A model generated the notes under the pieces. It searched no databases. It saw nothing but the letters and a program-made list of their open reading frames with translations, and was not told the DNA's origin. The translations under genes and the position numbers were made by a program. Positions 12,576 through 23,616 of a stretch of DNA of 64,000 nucleotides are shown one piece after another. Numbering within the stretch: the stretch's first letter is position 1; each line of letters opens with the position of its first letter. This stretch comes from Brachionus rotundiformis (Eukaryota > Rotifera > Eurotatoria > Ploima > Brachionidae). The stretch is taken from positions 3,751,961 to 3,815,960 of the forward strand of contig JAESIW010000137.1 of NCBI GenBank assembly GCA_016802295.1, in the 5' to 3' direction.

Positions 12576-15500
12576 ATGTCATCTAGTGGATCGATTGGAG
12601 TAGACAATTTACAAGAATCGGTCAAGTCCTGGATTACAAATCTCGACTCGCTCGAGATCTACAATTTGGACCGACTGCTAAATAAAGTGTACTATCAGTG
12701 GGAAACTTTCCATTTATCATCATCTATCTTGTCTATTTAGATCACAGATTCCATTGCAAAATATTAACTTGAACAATTTGTTTCATTATGATAATGCCAA
12801 GTCTATATCAGAGCTAATTGTTCGTCGTGACCCAACATCTGGTCAAATACTTGATTTTTATGAGGTTGGTTAAATATCAAAAAATTTCTTGAAAAAAGTT
12901 AAAAGATTGTTTGCTTGGTTAAAGGATTTTAAAGATTTTACCGAAAAAGAGGACACCATTCCATGCCTTTTTGACGAGGATCAGCTTGATATAAAAGGTA
13001 TTGTTTAAAGCAAAATAGAATAAAGAAATTTAATGGATAAAAAGATCTTCTGTATCAAATACCTTCGGTTGGCGAAGGAATTGATTTTTCACTCAAGACT
13101 TCCGATTCTCTTAAGTCCAAAGAAGCTTTTCCAGAAAGTTCAACAATGGTAGATTTGAGCAAGGCTCTTTTTCATCCAACAATTGCAGATGAGTCTCTAT
13201 TGGACATTTCGACTCAGTCTTATTTGGACGAATCATTTGTTAACCAGTCTTTTCTGCAAAGTGACAATGATATTACCATATCTGAAATATTGACCGAGAA
13301 TTTGGAAAGTCAGGATATGTGGGCCAAAAAAGAAGATGTGAGCCGAGCGTCATCAGGATCCTCGTCTCCATTAGTAGAAGATTTGATCACAAAACGGAAG
13401 AATAAAAAGTACGCCATATTGGCAGATCTCAAGTTGGCTAAGAGCTTTGATGAAATAAAGTCAAAATTAGCCCATCAAGTACAACATTTAAATATTAATT
13501 TTAAAAAATTCTTAATGCCAATTTTGCCAAGTGGTCATTTGAATTAGACATCTTTCAAAAACAAGCTGTTTATCTAATGGAAAATTCTGAAAATGTTTTT
13601 GTTGCGGCACACACTTCAGCTGGTAAAACAGTAGTGGCTGAATATGCAATAGCATTGTCTTTTAAACATAAGACCAAGTAGAACAGATAAATTTCTCTAA
13701 AATTCATTAAAAATTATTTAAATTAATTAAGAGTTATTTACACATCACCGATAAAGGCGCTGTCTAATCAAAAATTTCGAGAATTCAAAGCTATTTTCGA
13801 TGATGTTGGTCTAATTACTGGTGATATTCAAATTTCACCTGAAGCTTCATGCTTGATAATGACCACGGAGATTCTGCGCTCAATGCTTTATCGACGATCA
13901 GAGACTCTTCATGATCTGGAATGGGTTATATTTGATGAAGTTCATTATATGAATGATGCTCATGTAAATTGTATAAATACTAAAAAATAGATGTCTTAAA
14001 TTTTTTTAATTACAGAGAGGCGTGGTTTGGGAAGAAGTCTTAATCTTGCTCCCGGACCATATTAATATAGTCATGTTAAGTGCAACCATTCCGAACCATA
14101 TGGAATTTGCCGAATGGGTTGGGTAAAGTTAAAAAATTTCTTATGTACTTTTCTTTTTGTTCCAAAAAATAGCGGATGTAAAAAGTTCAACCTAAATTTA
14201 AAGTTATTATATCAGAAAATTTATTTAACTTGTTTGGCTTGACATTTATAAGTCTTATGTAAAATAAAATTTTATGTTATATCCTGGTTATATACACAAA
14301 TAAAGTATATTTAAATATTTTAAATACTAGAAAAATCAAACAAAGACATATTTATGTAATGTCGACCAAAAAAAGACCAGTTCCTTTGGAGCATTACCTT
14401 TACACTGGCAACAGTACAAAGACTAGCACCGAATTTTACTTGTTGATTGATTCAAATGAAAATTTTTTGTCCAAAAAGTAATTAGAGATTAAATTAATCG
14501 ACTTTGACAAATTATAATGAATATTGAAAAGTTACTTTAAGGCTATTGAGGTAAAAAATGAGAGAACCAAGTCATCGACTGGAAAATTTGGTCCTAAAGG
14601 AACAAAACAAACTGTCTCAACTGGTCAAGTAAAAAAATTAACCAAAAAAATATAAATTTTTTTAATTATCTAATTAATATAAAAGGAAAAAAATATCTGG
14701 TTATCTTTGATTGATATGCTGAATAAAAAACAACTCCTTCCTCTTGTGATATTCACATTTTCTCGTAAACGCTGTGATGACAATATTTTCCTCTTATCAA
14801 ATTTAGATCTAAATACGGCAGCTGAAAAGAGCAAAATTCACTTATTTATCAAAAATTCATTATCAGCTCTAAGCGAAGAGGACAGAAACATTCCTCAAAT
14901 AACTCATTTATCTGAATCTCTTGCTCGAGGCATTGGAGTACACCATAGTGGAATTTTGCCTATAATGAAAGAGATAATTGAGCTGTTGTTTCAATCCAGT
15001 TTGATCAAGGTCCTCTTTGCAACTGAGACTTTTGCCATGGGAATAAACATGCCAGCCAGAACTGTTGTATTTGACTCTATGCGAAAGCATGATGGAACCA
15101 AATACCGCAATTTACAGGCTAGTGAATATATTCAAATGGCTGGTAGAGCTGGTAGACGTGGTTTGGACGCCACTGGCACAGTTATAGTCCTTTGCAAAAA
15201 TGAAATACCTGATATCAAAGACTTGCAGGATATCATGAAAGGCAAGCCATCTCAGCTTGAATCAAAATTCAGAATAACCTATTCGATGATTTTGTCTCTT
15301 CTTAGAAAAAAAGACATGCGGATACAGGACTTCATGAGACGAAGTTTTTCAGAACATAAGATGACAGACACAGCTGAAAATCCGGCAGTTTATGAGGCGG
15401 CAAATATTTATTTAAATGAAAAATTGGAATACTTTAGACAAAAATGTCACCATGAATCAAGTATCAAGACTTGTGTCTATTGCAGTGAGGGCAATATGAA

Positions 15501-18082
15501 TCATTATTACCAGCTGTGTGCTGAATATTCATTGATACACAAAGAGTTCTTTGATAAATTGCATGTAAAAGGATTGGTATTTAAAATTCTGGTACAAGGT
15601 AGAGTGGTATTTGTTCGATCAGTTCATAAGCCCGATCCAAAGGAGAAAAAGTTTGTTTACAGACTTGCTCCAGTAATTCTGGTTGAAGCATTCAGTCGAG
15701 ATGTTAATTCTGTATTGGCCTTAAGTCTTGACGAAGTTGGAGTCTTAAAATGTGAAGATGACGATCTATGGGAAGAGGATGACTCAATTACCAACAAAAT
15801 GACCTCATTTTACGACAAAACAAATCCACAATATGAGCATTTAATAGAAAAATTGAAAAGCTTTAAGACTAATGAAATTCAAATACCTCTAGTTCTAAAA
15901 TCACTTGAAACCTTTAAAAACATTAAAAATGCTACACTAATAAAGATTAAATATGCGGATATTCAGTTAATATCATCTAAATTGGTCGTCAAAAATTCCC
16001 AGTTTAATTTTGATTTTTCATTTGTGAGTCTACTCGACCAATTTAATGAATTTAACTTAACACAAAGAAATGCCAAATTTGTACAGTAAGTAAAGTTTAA
16101 TTTCGTTTGAGGAAATGATTCTTTCAAAAAAAAATTCAAATCAATTTTAAAAGTAATTAGTGTTTTTTTTTCAGTTTTAGGTAAATTTTTTTTGCTATTT
16201 TTAAGAATAATTAAAAAAAGAAAATCAATTAAATCTTAGTTTTAAGTCATTAAACAAAACTTGATTTAAAAAAAAATTTAGTGAGGATTTTTCGAGAAAC
16301 CTAAAATAATGAAAAAGTTTTCTATCTTAAAGCCATAAATTGACTTATAAAATTGATTATGTTCATAAAAATGTGATCCAATAGTCGAGTCTTTACTTCT
16401 CGATTGTGGCATATTACTGAAATGAAACCCTTTGTTAACATCTTAAAAAATAGACTTATAATATAATCTAATTTTCCAATTATTAAAATTATGGTTTTGG
16501 ACTTGAGATATGTTATTTCTAAGGAATTAATTTGATATATTTATATTATTTAAAACAACATCCAAAAATTAAAAATTCTAGCTTCTATCTTTTTGTTGGT
16601 AGGAGGACCTGAAAGTTACCCAAAAAGGTTAATTCCCTTTAAATGCTTATGACTTAGAATTGCGAAAAAAGGTCTATTCTATACTTTTAAGTTTGGATAT
16701 GTTCCTTTTAATTTTGAATAATCTAATCTATTTTTGTCTAACTAATATAAATTTCAAATCAAATTTGTTCTTAAAAGATATTTAATTTAAAACTTAGATT
16801 TTCAGGTCCCAAATATCCTTTTGATAAAAATTGATACAAAAGAAAAAAATAAGAAGCTCATTAAATTAAAAAACCTATTAAATTTACTTGATATGATTAC
16901 TAAAATAATTCAAATAAAGTTGAGCTATTTCAAGAATCTAAATAGTTAATTCTAAAAATTAAATTAAATTTAATATTGATATTCATTAAAACAAACAATA
17001 GTTAGTAAGCTGAAGAAATTAAAACTAATTTTTATTTAAAAGTTGCTTTAATTCTTAATTAATTTTACAATAGAGAACTAAACAAAGAACTATCAACTAG
17101 TACATCATTTGTCAATCTTGCTTCAGAGTTGTTCCGTTTCACTGAATCATATACAGCAACCTGTTTAAAAAATGAAAATGATTCAGTACTCACAACTAAT
17201 TTGATAATCGATTTTACCAAAGATTTGAAAATCCAAGACATTCAATTTGTAGAAGTTTTCGATAATTACAAACGAATTGTCAATAGTTTAAACAATTTCA
17301 ATTGTTTAGACTGTCCAAAATTTTCTGAACATGTAAAAATTAAAAACTTAAAAAACAAATTATTAAAATTTAGAATTTAGTTTGACCAAATTTTGGTTGA
17401 AAATTCGATTCAAGATCGCATAAATTATGTAATTGATGTCATAAGCGGAAATAGTTTACTTCTTGTCTCAGAATACAGGTATCGAATCGAAGTTCTTAAA
17501 AAACTACGCTTGATCGATGAAAGAAATTTTGTGCTGCTTAAAGGCAAGGTTGCCTTGGAAATCAGTATGGCTGAGCTTTTAATAACAGAATTAATCATTG
17601 AAAATGTTTTTTCCCAAATGCAACCATGTGAAATAGTGTCTCTTTTGTCAGCAATTGTCTATCAGCAAAAGTCCTCCCAAGACGATGAAAATTACTTGAA
17701 AACAAGCTTTAACAACGCGGCTTTGGACCAAGGAAGAGATAAAATGTATGAAATTGCAGTTCAGCTAAACAAAATACAAGCTGAATGTCAATTACAAGTT
17801 GGTAGTGAAGACGATTATGTCGAACAGTTAAATTTTGGTTTAGTTCCAGTTGTCTATGAATGGAGTAAAGGCGTTTCGTTCAGCAAAATCAAAACTTTAA
17901 CAGATACTCAAGAAGGAATAATTGTAAAAACAATTCAACGCTTGGATGAGTTGTGCAATAATTTGAAAAATGCTGCCAAGATAATTGGTGACACTGTTTT
18001 GGAGTCGAAAATTGAGCAATGTTCAGTACTTATTAGAAGAGATATTGTTTTTGCCGCTTCTCTTTATGTTAAGAACCAATAA
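12576..18082 (+). CDS. SKIV2L: SKI2-type superkiller RNA helicase
   Basis: DExH RNA helicase of the cytoplasmic Ski complex, which unwinds mRNA for 3'-5' decay by the exosome. Proposed exons: 12576-12688, 12741-12864, 12925-12997, 13045-13478, 13532-13677, 13732-13963, 14016-14122, 14331-14477, 14532-14628, 14686-16085, 17074-17332 and 17381-18082; all phases agree and give 1,277 residues, close to human SKIV2L. Visible motifs: FELDIFQKQA, Walker A AAHTSAGKT (about 273-281), DEVH (about 365-368), LSATIPN, HHSGILP, ATETFAMGINMPARTV, and motif VI QMAGRAGRRG (about 641). The C-terminus has the Ski2/Mtr4 DSHCT fold with ELNFGLVPVVYEW and LLRRDIVFAASLY-like LIRRDIVFAASLY. The in-frame stop at 17378-17380 and the one near 13545 fall inside 48-bp and 53-bp introns. 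A likely AATAAA is at 18100. Most introns are about 50 bp; that at 16086-17073 is 988 bp. Confidence 0.96.
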
Positions 18083-18327
18083 TTATATTTAAAATTTTTA
18101 ATAAATATTTTTCGGTCTCAATTAGCTATATGTAATACTTATATCATAGTAAAACTTAAGTTATCATTGTATCATAAAAGATATATTCTCAACAAGAATC
18201 TTAGCTAACTAGGTAACAAATTAGTTACCAGTGGTCAGAACATAAGGTTTGGCTACATTTAGACAAAGAGACCTATCTCAGGATATAACTCATTTAAAAA
18301 TGATTAAAAGATTAAGCTTATATTTTT
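18083..18327. other. SKI2 3' flank
   Basis: AT-rich flank between the SKI2 stop and the TIR element, with the probable AATAAA at 18100-18105. Nothing else recognised. Confidence 0.5.
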
Positions 18328-18888
18328 GGGTCTTGTCCACTATGTGATCTTTGTCATCTTGCTTGGATTGTGATCTGTTATATTACATTATCCAAGGATC
18401 ACAAGTATTTTTCAATGATCACGCATAAAAATTTCAAAACAAAATTGATATAATATTTAAAAATAAAAAGCTTGATTCTGAGAATGATCCAAATATTGAT
18501 GTTTTAAGTTCTTCTTTATCAAAATTAGAAATTTATTCAGTTAAGTTAAGGTTAGATCTGAATAAAACCATGGTTCTTTCAAGTCCTTCGTGTTCTGAAT
18601 TGGCACAAAATGAAGTGATAAGAACATTAAGCAAGCATTCAAATAATGTACTTTGTCTTTTGTGTGATTCCTTTATGAAAAATGAAAGATGATTTAAATT
18701 GTATAAGGCTAAAAATCATTAATTTTAATTTTATCATTTTTTCTTGATAACAAAAATAAAACATTGATCACAGAATTTTTTTAAGTTTTTAAATGTTCAC
18801 CAAATATGTGACCTCTCATTTTTTTCAAAAGCAGAGTTCGAAAACACAGCAAGATAACAAAGATCACATAGTCATCAAGACAAGACCC
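18328..18888. mobile_element. Non-autonomous TIR DNA transposon, 561 bp, 8-bp target duplication
   Basis: The ends are inverted repeats: the left begins GGGTCTTGTCC and the reverse complement of the right begins GGGTCTTGTCTTGATGA, and both continue through CTATGTGATCTTTGT and ATCTTGCT with a few mismatches and a small indel. The element is flanked by ATATTTTT on both sides (18320-18327 and 18889-18896), an 8-bp target-site duplication, though an AT-rich one. GATCAC/GTGATC recurs six times inside. An 8-bp duplication is typical of hAT, P or Merlin superfamilies; the GGG termini are compatible with Merlin, but this is a guess. The inside also holds an open, coding-like stretch at about 18433-18693. 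Confidence 0.75.
18433..18693 (+). other. Coding-like open stretch inside the TIR element
   Basis: A frame of about 86 codons is open from just after a TAA at 18426 to a TGA at 18691-18693. It reads with balanced composition, including LSSSLSKLEIYSVKLRLDL and SNNVLCLLCDSFMKNER, and has a Met at about 18571. It is unlike the Lys/Ile/Asn-rich noise of the flanks. It could be a transposase remnant or a captured host exon. No family recognised. Confidence 0.35.
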
Positions 18889-19160
18889 ATATTTTTGATA
18901 GGAGATAGGTAATGGGTAATTAATTTAATAAAAATATTTTTAAAATATGATTATTATTTTGAAAATTAAAAAAATTATTAATAAAAGATTAAAAAAATAT
19001 AAATTCAATTTGTATTAAAGCAACTTATTAAAAAATTAAATTTTTTTTATAAAAAAATATATTGATTGCTTAGTTTCAATTAAATCAAGTATATAATTAT
19101 TTCTATAGCTTAGATAGTTAATAAACTTTGAACAAATTTTATTTAATTAGCAAAAATAAA

Positions 19161-20702
19161 ATGCTTAGTGCTGATTCGACCGACTTTTCGCTCGATGATT
19201 GTTCTAAAAATAAAGAACGGTATTTTTTTCGAACCAAGCGGAAATCCAGAAGAAACGAAGAAAACATAACCAAGATTCGTATTGATATTCTTTGTCCAAA
19301 TGCCAATATTTATTTTGATCAACTTGAAAAAGGTCTTAATCTAAGAAAGATTAAAATTGAAATAGACAAAAGAGAAATAAAAATAATTAATGATTTTTCT
19401 GATGAGGATTTTAATGATATATCTTCGAATATCAAGAATATAAATGATATAATCGAGTCTGACAATTCCCGTAGTCTATTAATTCCTAGATCTAGAACTG
19501 ATATCAATTTAATTAAAATCCAAGGTGATGAGTTGAGCAAGCGACGCTCTTCACTTCAAGCATACCAATATTCAGCTCTTCTCGATTACCCTAAAGAATT
19601 GCTGCCTTGGCAAAAATTTTTGTTCAATTCAAAGAGGTTTATTAGATACAACTCGTTTACGAACAACATGATGGAAAAAAGCGGAGATTCTATTAGCGAA
19701 ATTGTCTCTTATGAACACGAGATGTATACTGACCAAAAGTCAAAGAAATATATTAAAGCTCAGATTATTAGTAATCCTAAATTAAGTATATGTATATCAC
19801 GAGACCCTGTAGGCATAGATACTCAAAAGACAAGAACTGCAGAAAAACAAAAACTGGTCAAAACACAGAGACTTATTTTTGATTTTGATAAAATGGAACA
19901 AATAAACCAATCTTATAATCTATCTACATGTTTTACATGCTTTAAATATCCTTATGCAAAAATATGTGAACTAAACTACCAAACTCTGATGTTAAATGAA
20001 TTCGGTTTAGCGAAATCTAGGCCTAGCCAATTTGAAATTTCTTATGGCAACTCAGATTGTGACATTGGTATTGATATATCACCATGTGCTAAATACGAAA
20101 GCTTTCAAACATATAATCCTTTGTATATAGAATTTAAAGATATAGATTTAAGCAATGATGAGATTGTAGAAATAATTAATAAAACAATGACAGAAAAATT
20201 GGAAAAAATGAACCAAGAATTAATACATTACATTAATTTAAAATTTCCATTGGACTTTTTGTTTTATAATGCCGGAAAAAAAATTCCATCTTTTAAAGAT
20301 TTAACTACTGAAAGTGAAGAAACTGAGTTTTATCTACTGGCGTACCAAGTGCTTGATGAAAAATTTGAACCTCTCGAGAGCGATTTGATACAATTTGTTA
20401 AAATAAATTATTCCATTTTGAATGGAAATGATTCAGAATCAATTAAAAAAGCTATTTATTCAGCGATTGGTCATCAAGCTGAATCTTATAGCTGCAATTT
20501 TTTCCAAATGTGGCACTATATAATTCTGATAAAACAGCCTCGCATTAATTTGGATGTATTGCTTAAAGATAAAATTTTAATGAGAGATTTTGAATTAGTC
20601 AAAAATGAAGAGTCGATTGATGAAATAGGTTCCAGATTTACCAATTTGTATCTTCAGCCTCTTAGATTAAACAAAAATCAAGGTAGTTCAAATTCAAAAT
20701 GA
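19161..20702 (+). CDS. Unrecognised 513-residue protein
   Basis: A single-exon open frame of 513 codons starting MLSADSTDFSLDDCSKNKER. The frame extends upstream only to a TTG, so the ATG at 19161 is the best start. No signal peptide or membrane segment is visible. The N-terminal third is basic then acidic (a KRKSRRNEEN stretch, then Asp/Glu-rich sequence). A small cysteine cluster, CFTCFKYPYAKIC, lies at about residues 254-266. The C-terminal half alternates charged helical segments. Codon use and the absence of stops over 1.5 kb in 75% A+T DNA make it a real gene. It lies between the TIR element and the LRR-TIR receptor gene on the same strand; a likely AATAAA follows near 20750. I recognise no domain; it may be lineage-specific. 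Confidence 0.8.
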   Translation: MLSADSTDFSLDDCSKNKERYFFRTKRKSRRNEENITKIRIDILCPNANIYFDQLEKGLNLRKIKIEIDKREIKIINDFSDEDFNDISSNIKNINDIIESDNSRSLLIPRSRTDINLIKIQGDELSKRRSSLQAYQYSALLDYPKELLPWQKFLFNSKRFIRYNSFTNNMMEKSGDSISEIVSYEHEMYTDQKSKKYIKAQIISNPKLSICISRDPVGIDTQKTRTAEKQKLVKTQRLIFDFDKMEQINQSYNLSTCFTCFKYPYAKICELNYQTLMLNEFGLAKSRPSQFEISYGNSDCDIGIDISPCAKYESFQTYNPLYIEFKDIDLSNDEIVEIINKTMTEKLEKMNQELIHYINLKFPLDFLFYNAGKKIPSFKDLTTESEETEFYLLAYQVLDEKFEPLESDLIQFVKINYSILNGNDSESIKKAIYSAIGHQAESYSCNFFQMWHYIILIKQPRINLDVLLKDKILMRDFELVKNEESIDEIGSRFTNLYLQPLRLNKNQGSSNSK

Positions 20703-21693
20703 ATCAATTTTGGATTTTTGCATCAATTAAATTGGATATATTTGTTTTGAATAAAAAATTTGGAATAAACTTGGTCAATTTTTTTCATAAGTATGAAATT
20801 CTTTTCTTTGATAAGGAAATTTAGAAAAAATGAAATCATGAAGTTTAATTAATAGCAACAAAATCAAAATAATTAATTTAAATTAAATCTTAATATTAAA
20901 TTAAATTCAATTCCTCAATATTGCTTCTAATGATAATAAATTTTTCCCCTTTATTTATCTTTTATCTAATACTTTTCAGTCAGATTTTGTTAAAATATTT
21001 TGGACAAAAATAAGTTAAATAATGAATCTATAACTTATAAAATCATTTCAGAAATAATTTCTGTATTTAGTTTTCAAACTTTGTCAATTATGGTATATTT
21101 AAAGTCAATAATTAAAAATTTACAAAATAATTTTTGCAGAATTTAATAAGAAAATAATAAAGTATATAATCATTTTTTTAAAAAATAACATTTTGAGTAG
21201 CAACACAAAAGCATATTCAAGAAGTATATGAGAAATATAGAAGATTATAAAATAAAAAAACAGCAAATATAAACACTTTTAAAATTTAATATTTTTTAGA
21301 TTAGTTAAAAGTTTTAAAATATTATTTATATTTGGTTAGCCTAATTTTTCAATATCAGAAAATCAACTTTCCTGATTGAAACGTGTTTTTATTAAAATAA
21401 TAATATAATTATTTAATTCAAATACTCAAAATACAATCTGAATTTTAATATAATTTTTAAATAAGTGAACAAAATCTGAGCTTTAAATCTAGTGACAGTA
21501 TCCTACGGCAGATTTTGAACTAAAATGTAAATATTTTTTATATTTTCAAACTAATTTCATCTAATTTTCTTTTTGAGCTCTTAGAGTGACCCATTCACAG
21601 TTACCATAGAAACAAGATTGGAAAAAAAATCCTGATTTAATCGAATTTTTCAGTCAAATTTTTTCTGCTAGAACAAAAATAGAGCAAATAAAA
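20703..21693. other. AT-rich intergenic DNA
   Basis: About 1 kb of AT-rich spacer upstream of the LRR-TIR gene. No gene, RNA or repeat recognised. Confidence 0.6.
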
Positions 21694-23616
21694 ATGAGCA
21701 AAAATTTTTTCGTTTTTATCTTAATTTGTTTAGTCATCCGAGCCCAATGTATTGTTTTTTTTAGCGGATGTGACTCGAACTGCATATGTGATTACAGAAA
21801 CTCAACTTTAGTCATCAGGTGCTACATGCCTTTTAATAGAGATTTCCTTTTACCCGATATATTTTCACTTATCCAAAATACCACGTCAATCACCATAATC
21901 GACTCTTTTATACCCAATTTTCCTTCAAACATTTGCCAATTTTCAACAAGGCTCACCTACCTAGACCTGTCAGATAACACAATATCCCAGAATATTACCA
22001 ATTTCGCTCTAAGTTGTTTGATTAATCTCGAATATTTGGACCTTTCAAACAACTCCATTTCATACATCAATGATAATAGTTTCGACAACCTGCAAAGTTT
22101 AAAATACTTGGACTTAAGCTACAACAATGTTTTATCTATTGGTAAAAATTTATTCTATTTTAAGCTACCGAATCTTCTTAGTCTAAATCTAAGAGGTAAC
22201 AAATTGGAAGAATTGGATATTTGGTTCATAACTTTAAACAGTATAAACCAAATTGATTTAAGCTTTAACCGGATAAATAAATTCGTCAATCAGCAAAATT
22301 GGAACCCCAATTTGCTTCCAGCTAATTTATTAAATTTAGAATTAGTCGATTTAAGATTTAATAATATTACATATTTCAATGATGACATTTTAGGTCTTTA
22401 TTCAATTTGCACTCAAGCAGAGTTTAACACTTTTTTAAATTTATTTAAAAAGCTTTTATTCACTAGTAACAATTTGATATGCAATTGTGAACAGTCTAAA
22501 AATTTTTTGACATTTTATCAAAATTTTATCTCCTCTAATATAATTAACAACAATGACTATCTATTTTCGCACCAATGTTCCTCTCCGAGTGAATTTTTAG
22601 GATTGAATTTGTTTTCTTTCACAAACCCAGCCACTTGTACATCAAATTCTAGTGTGTTTAATACCAATTGTATAAATACAAACAGTTCATTTTTAATAGA
22701 AAGTTTAATAAATGAGCCCAAGAGCACCTTAAATGAAACTGATTTAACCAGTTTTAATGATTCACAAATAGCTGGTTATGTAATTGGCCTAGTTGGCATA
22801 TTTTTTCTATTCCTATTTTTGATTTATTGTATCTGTCCCATAGAGATCTTGGCCACTTGTTTTAATTGCATACCATTTTTTTACCTAATTTGTCCTTGCA
22901 AAAGTGGAGTCAGAAGGTCCAAAGAATTCGATTTGTTTATCAGCTATAATCGAGCAAATGAACAATGGATTCGTCAAAAGCTCATTCCTTTCATTAAAGA
23001 AGGTGATTTGGTTCAAAATTTCATTTTGCATTATAATTCGGCAAATAAGAATGATGAGGTTTTTGGAGAGTATATTAAAGATATAATGAGAAGAAGTAGC
23101 TGCATTTTGTTCATTTTATCAGATGCTTTTTTGATGAAAGAATGGAATAATGTCGAAATGCAGAACCATTTGACTTATTTAATTACCAAAGAGAAGACAA
23201 GGTTTATAGCAGTTCAGATGCACGACATTTGTGACGAAGAAGTGGATGAATATTTTACCGATAAGCTGCAAATACCAAGATTTGTTTCACTCGAAAATGA
23301 CGAGTTTTTTTTCTGGGATAAATTGGCTTATTTTCTCTACACAAATAAAAGTAAACCCACCAAGATTAAGTCAAATAAAGTCAAAGATTTTGATGAATTT
23401 GTCGACGAAGATTTAAATTCAAGGTCTGGAAAGGAACGATTCAGTCCGGATTTTTCAAATTCGTCAAGTTCCGATTCAACACCCAAAGTCATTTATCAAA
23501 AAAAACCACCGCCAATAATCAAGAAAAATACAAAACGAAACAAACCAGTGTTTTCACCTGATCGAAAGCCCATATCTTATTCTAATTTTAGATTTCGGCA
23601 TGAAATAATTGAATAA
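21694..23616 (+). CDS. Toll-like LRR-TIR transmembrane receptor
   Basis: Single-pass innate-immunity or developmental receptor of Toll/TLR architecture, 640 residues, encoded without introns. Order: signal peptide (about 1-19), cysteine-rich N-cap (CDSNCICD, about 26-33), about six leucine-rich repeats (for example LEYLDLSNNSISYI and LKYLDLSYNNVLSI, residues about 85-235), C-cap with NNLICNCEQ (about 259-300), transmembrane helix (IGLVGIFFLFLFLIYCIC, about 364-381), Cys-rich juxtamembrane segment, and TIR domain (about 411-550). TIR box 1 is FDLFISY; box 3 ends with FFFWDKL. Box 2, normally RDxxPG in the BB loop, is not recognisable: the stretch reads LHYNSANKNDEVFGEYI and has no proline. A basic, Pro-rich tail of 90 residues follows. 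AATAAA overlaps the stop codon. A short ectodomain compared with vertebrate TLRs. Ligand and adaptor unknown. Confidence 0.93.
   Translation: MSKNFFVFILICLVIRAQCIVFFSGCDSNCICDYRNSTLVIRCYMPFNRDFLLPDIFSLIQNTTSITIIDSFIPNFPSNICQFSTRLTYLDLSDNTISQNITNFALSCLINLEYLDLSNNSISYINDNSFDNLQSLKYLDLSYNNVLSIGKNLFYFKLPNLLSLNLRGNKLEELDIWFITLNSINQIDLSFNRINKFVNQQNWNPNLLPANLLNLELVDLRFNNITYFNDDILGLYSICTQAEFNTFLNLFKKLLFTSNNLICNCEQSKNFLTFYQNFISSNIINNNDYLFSHQCSSPSEFLGLNLFSFTNPATCTSNSSVFNTNCINTNSSFLIESLINEPKSTLNETDLTSFNDSQIAGYVIGLVGIFFLFLFLIYCICPIEILATCFNCIPFFYLICPCKSGVRRSKEFDLFISYNRANEQWIRQKLIPFIKEGDLVQNFILHYNSANKNDEVFGEYIKDIMRRSSCILFILSDAFLMKEWNNVEMQNHLTYLITKEKTRFIAVQMHDICDEEVDEYFTDKLQIPRFVSLENDEFFFWDKLAYFLYTNKSKPTKIKSNKVKDFDEFVDEDLNSRSGKERFSPDFSNSSSSDSTPKVIYQKKPPPIIKKNTKRNKPVFSPDRKPISYSNFRFRHEIIE

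Noticed and set aside
13479..13547. Apparent stop and frame change in SKI2 before the helicase core
   Set aside because: A 53-bp intron (13479-13531) joins the frames directly to WSFELDIFQKQA, the expected start of the helicase domain.
17378..17380. In-frame TAG in the C-terminal half of SKI2, suggesting a pseudogene
   Set aside because: A 48-bp GT-AG intron (17333-17380) removes it and keeps phase 0 with homology on both sides.
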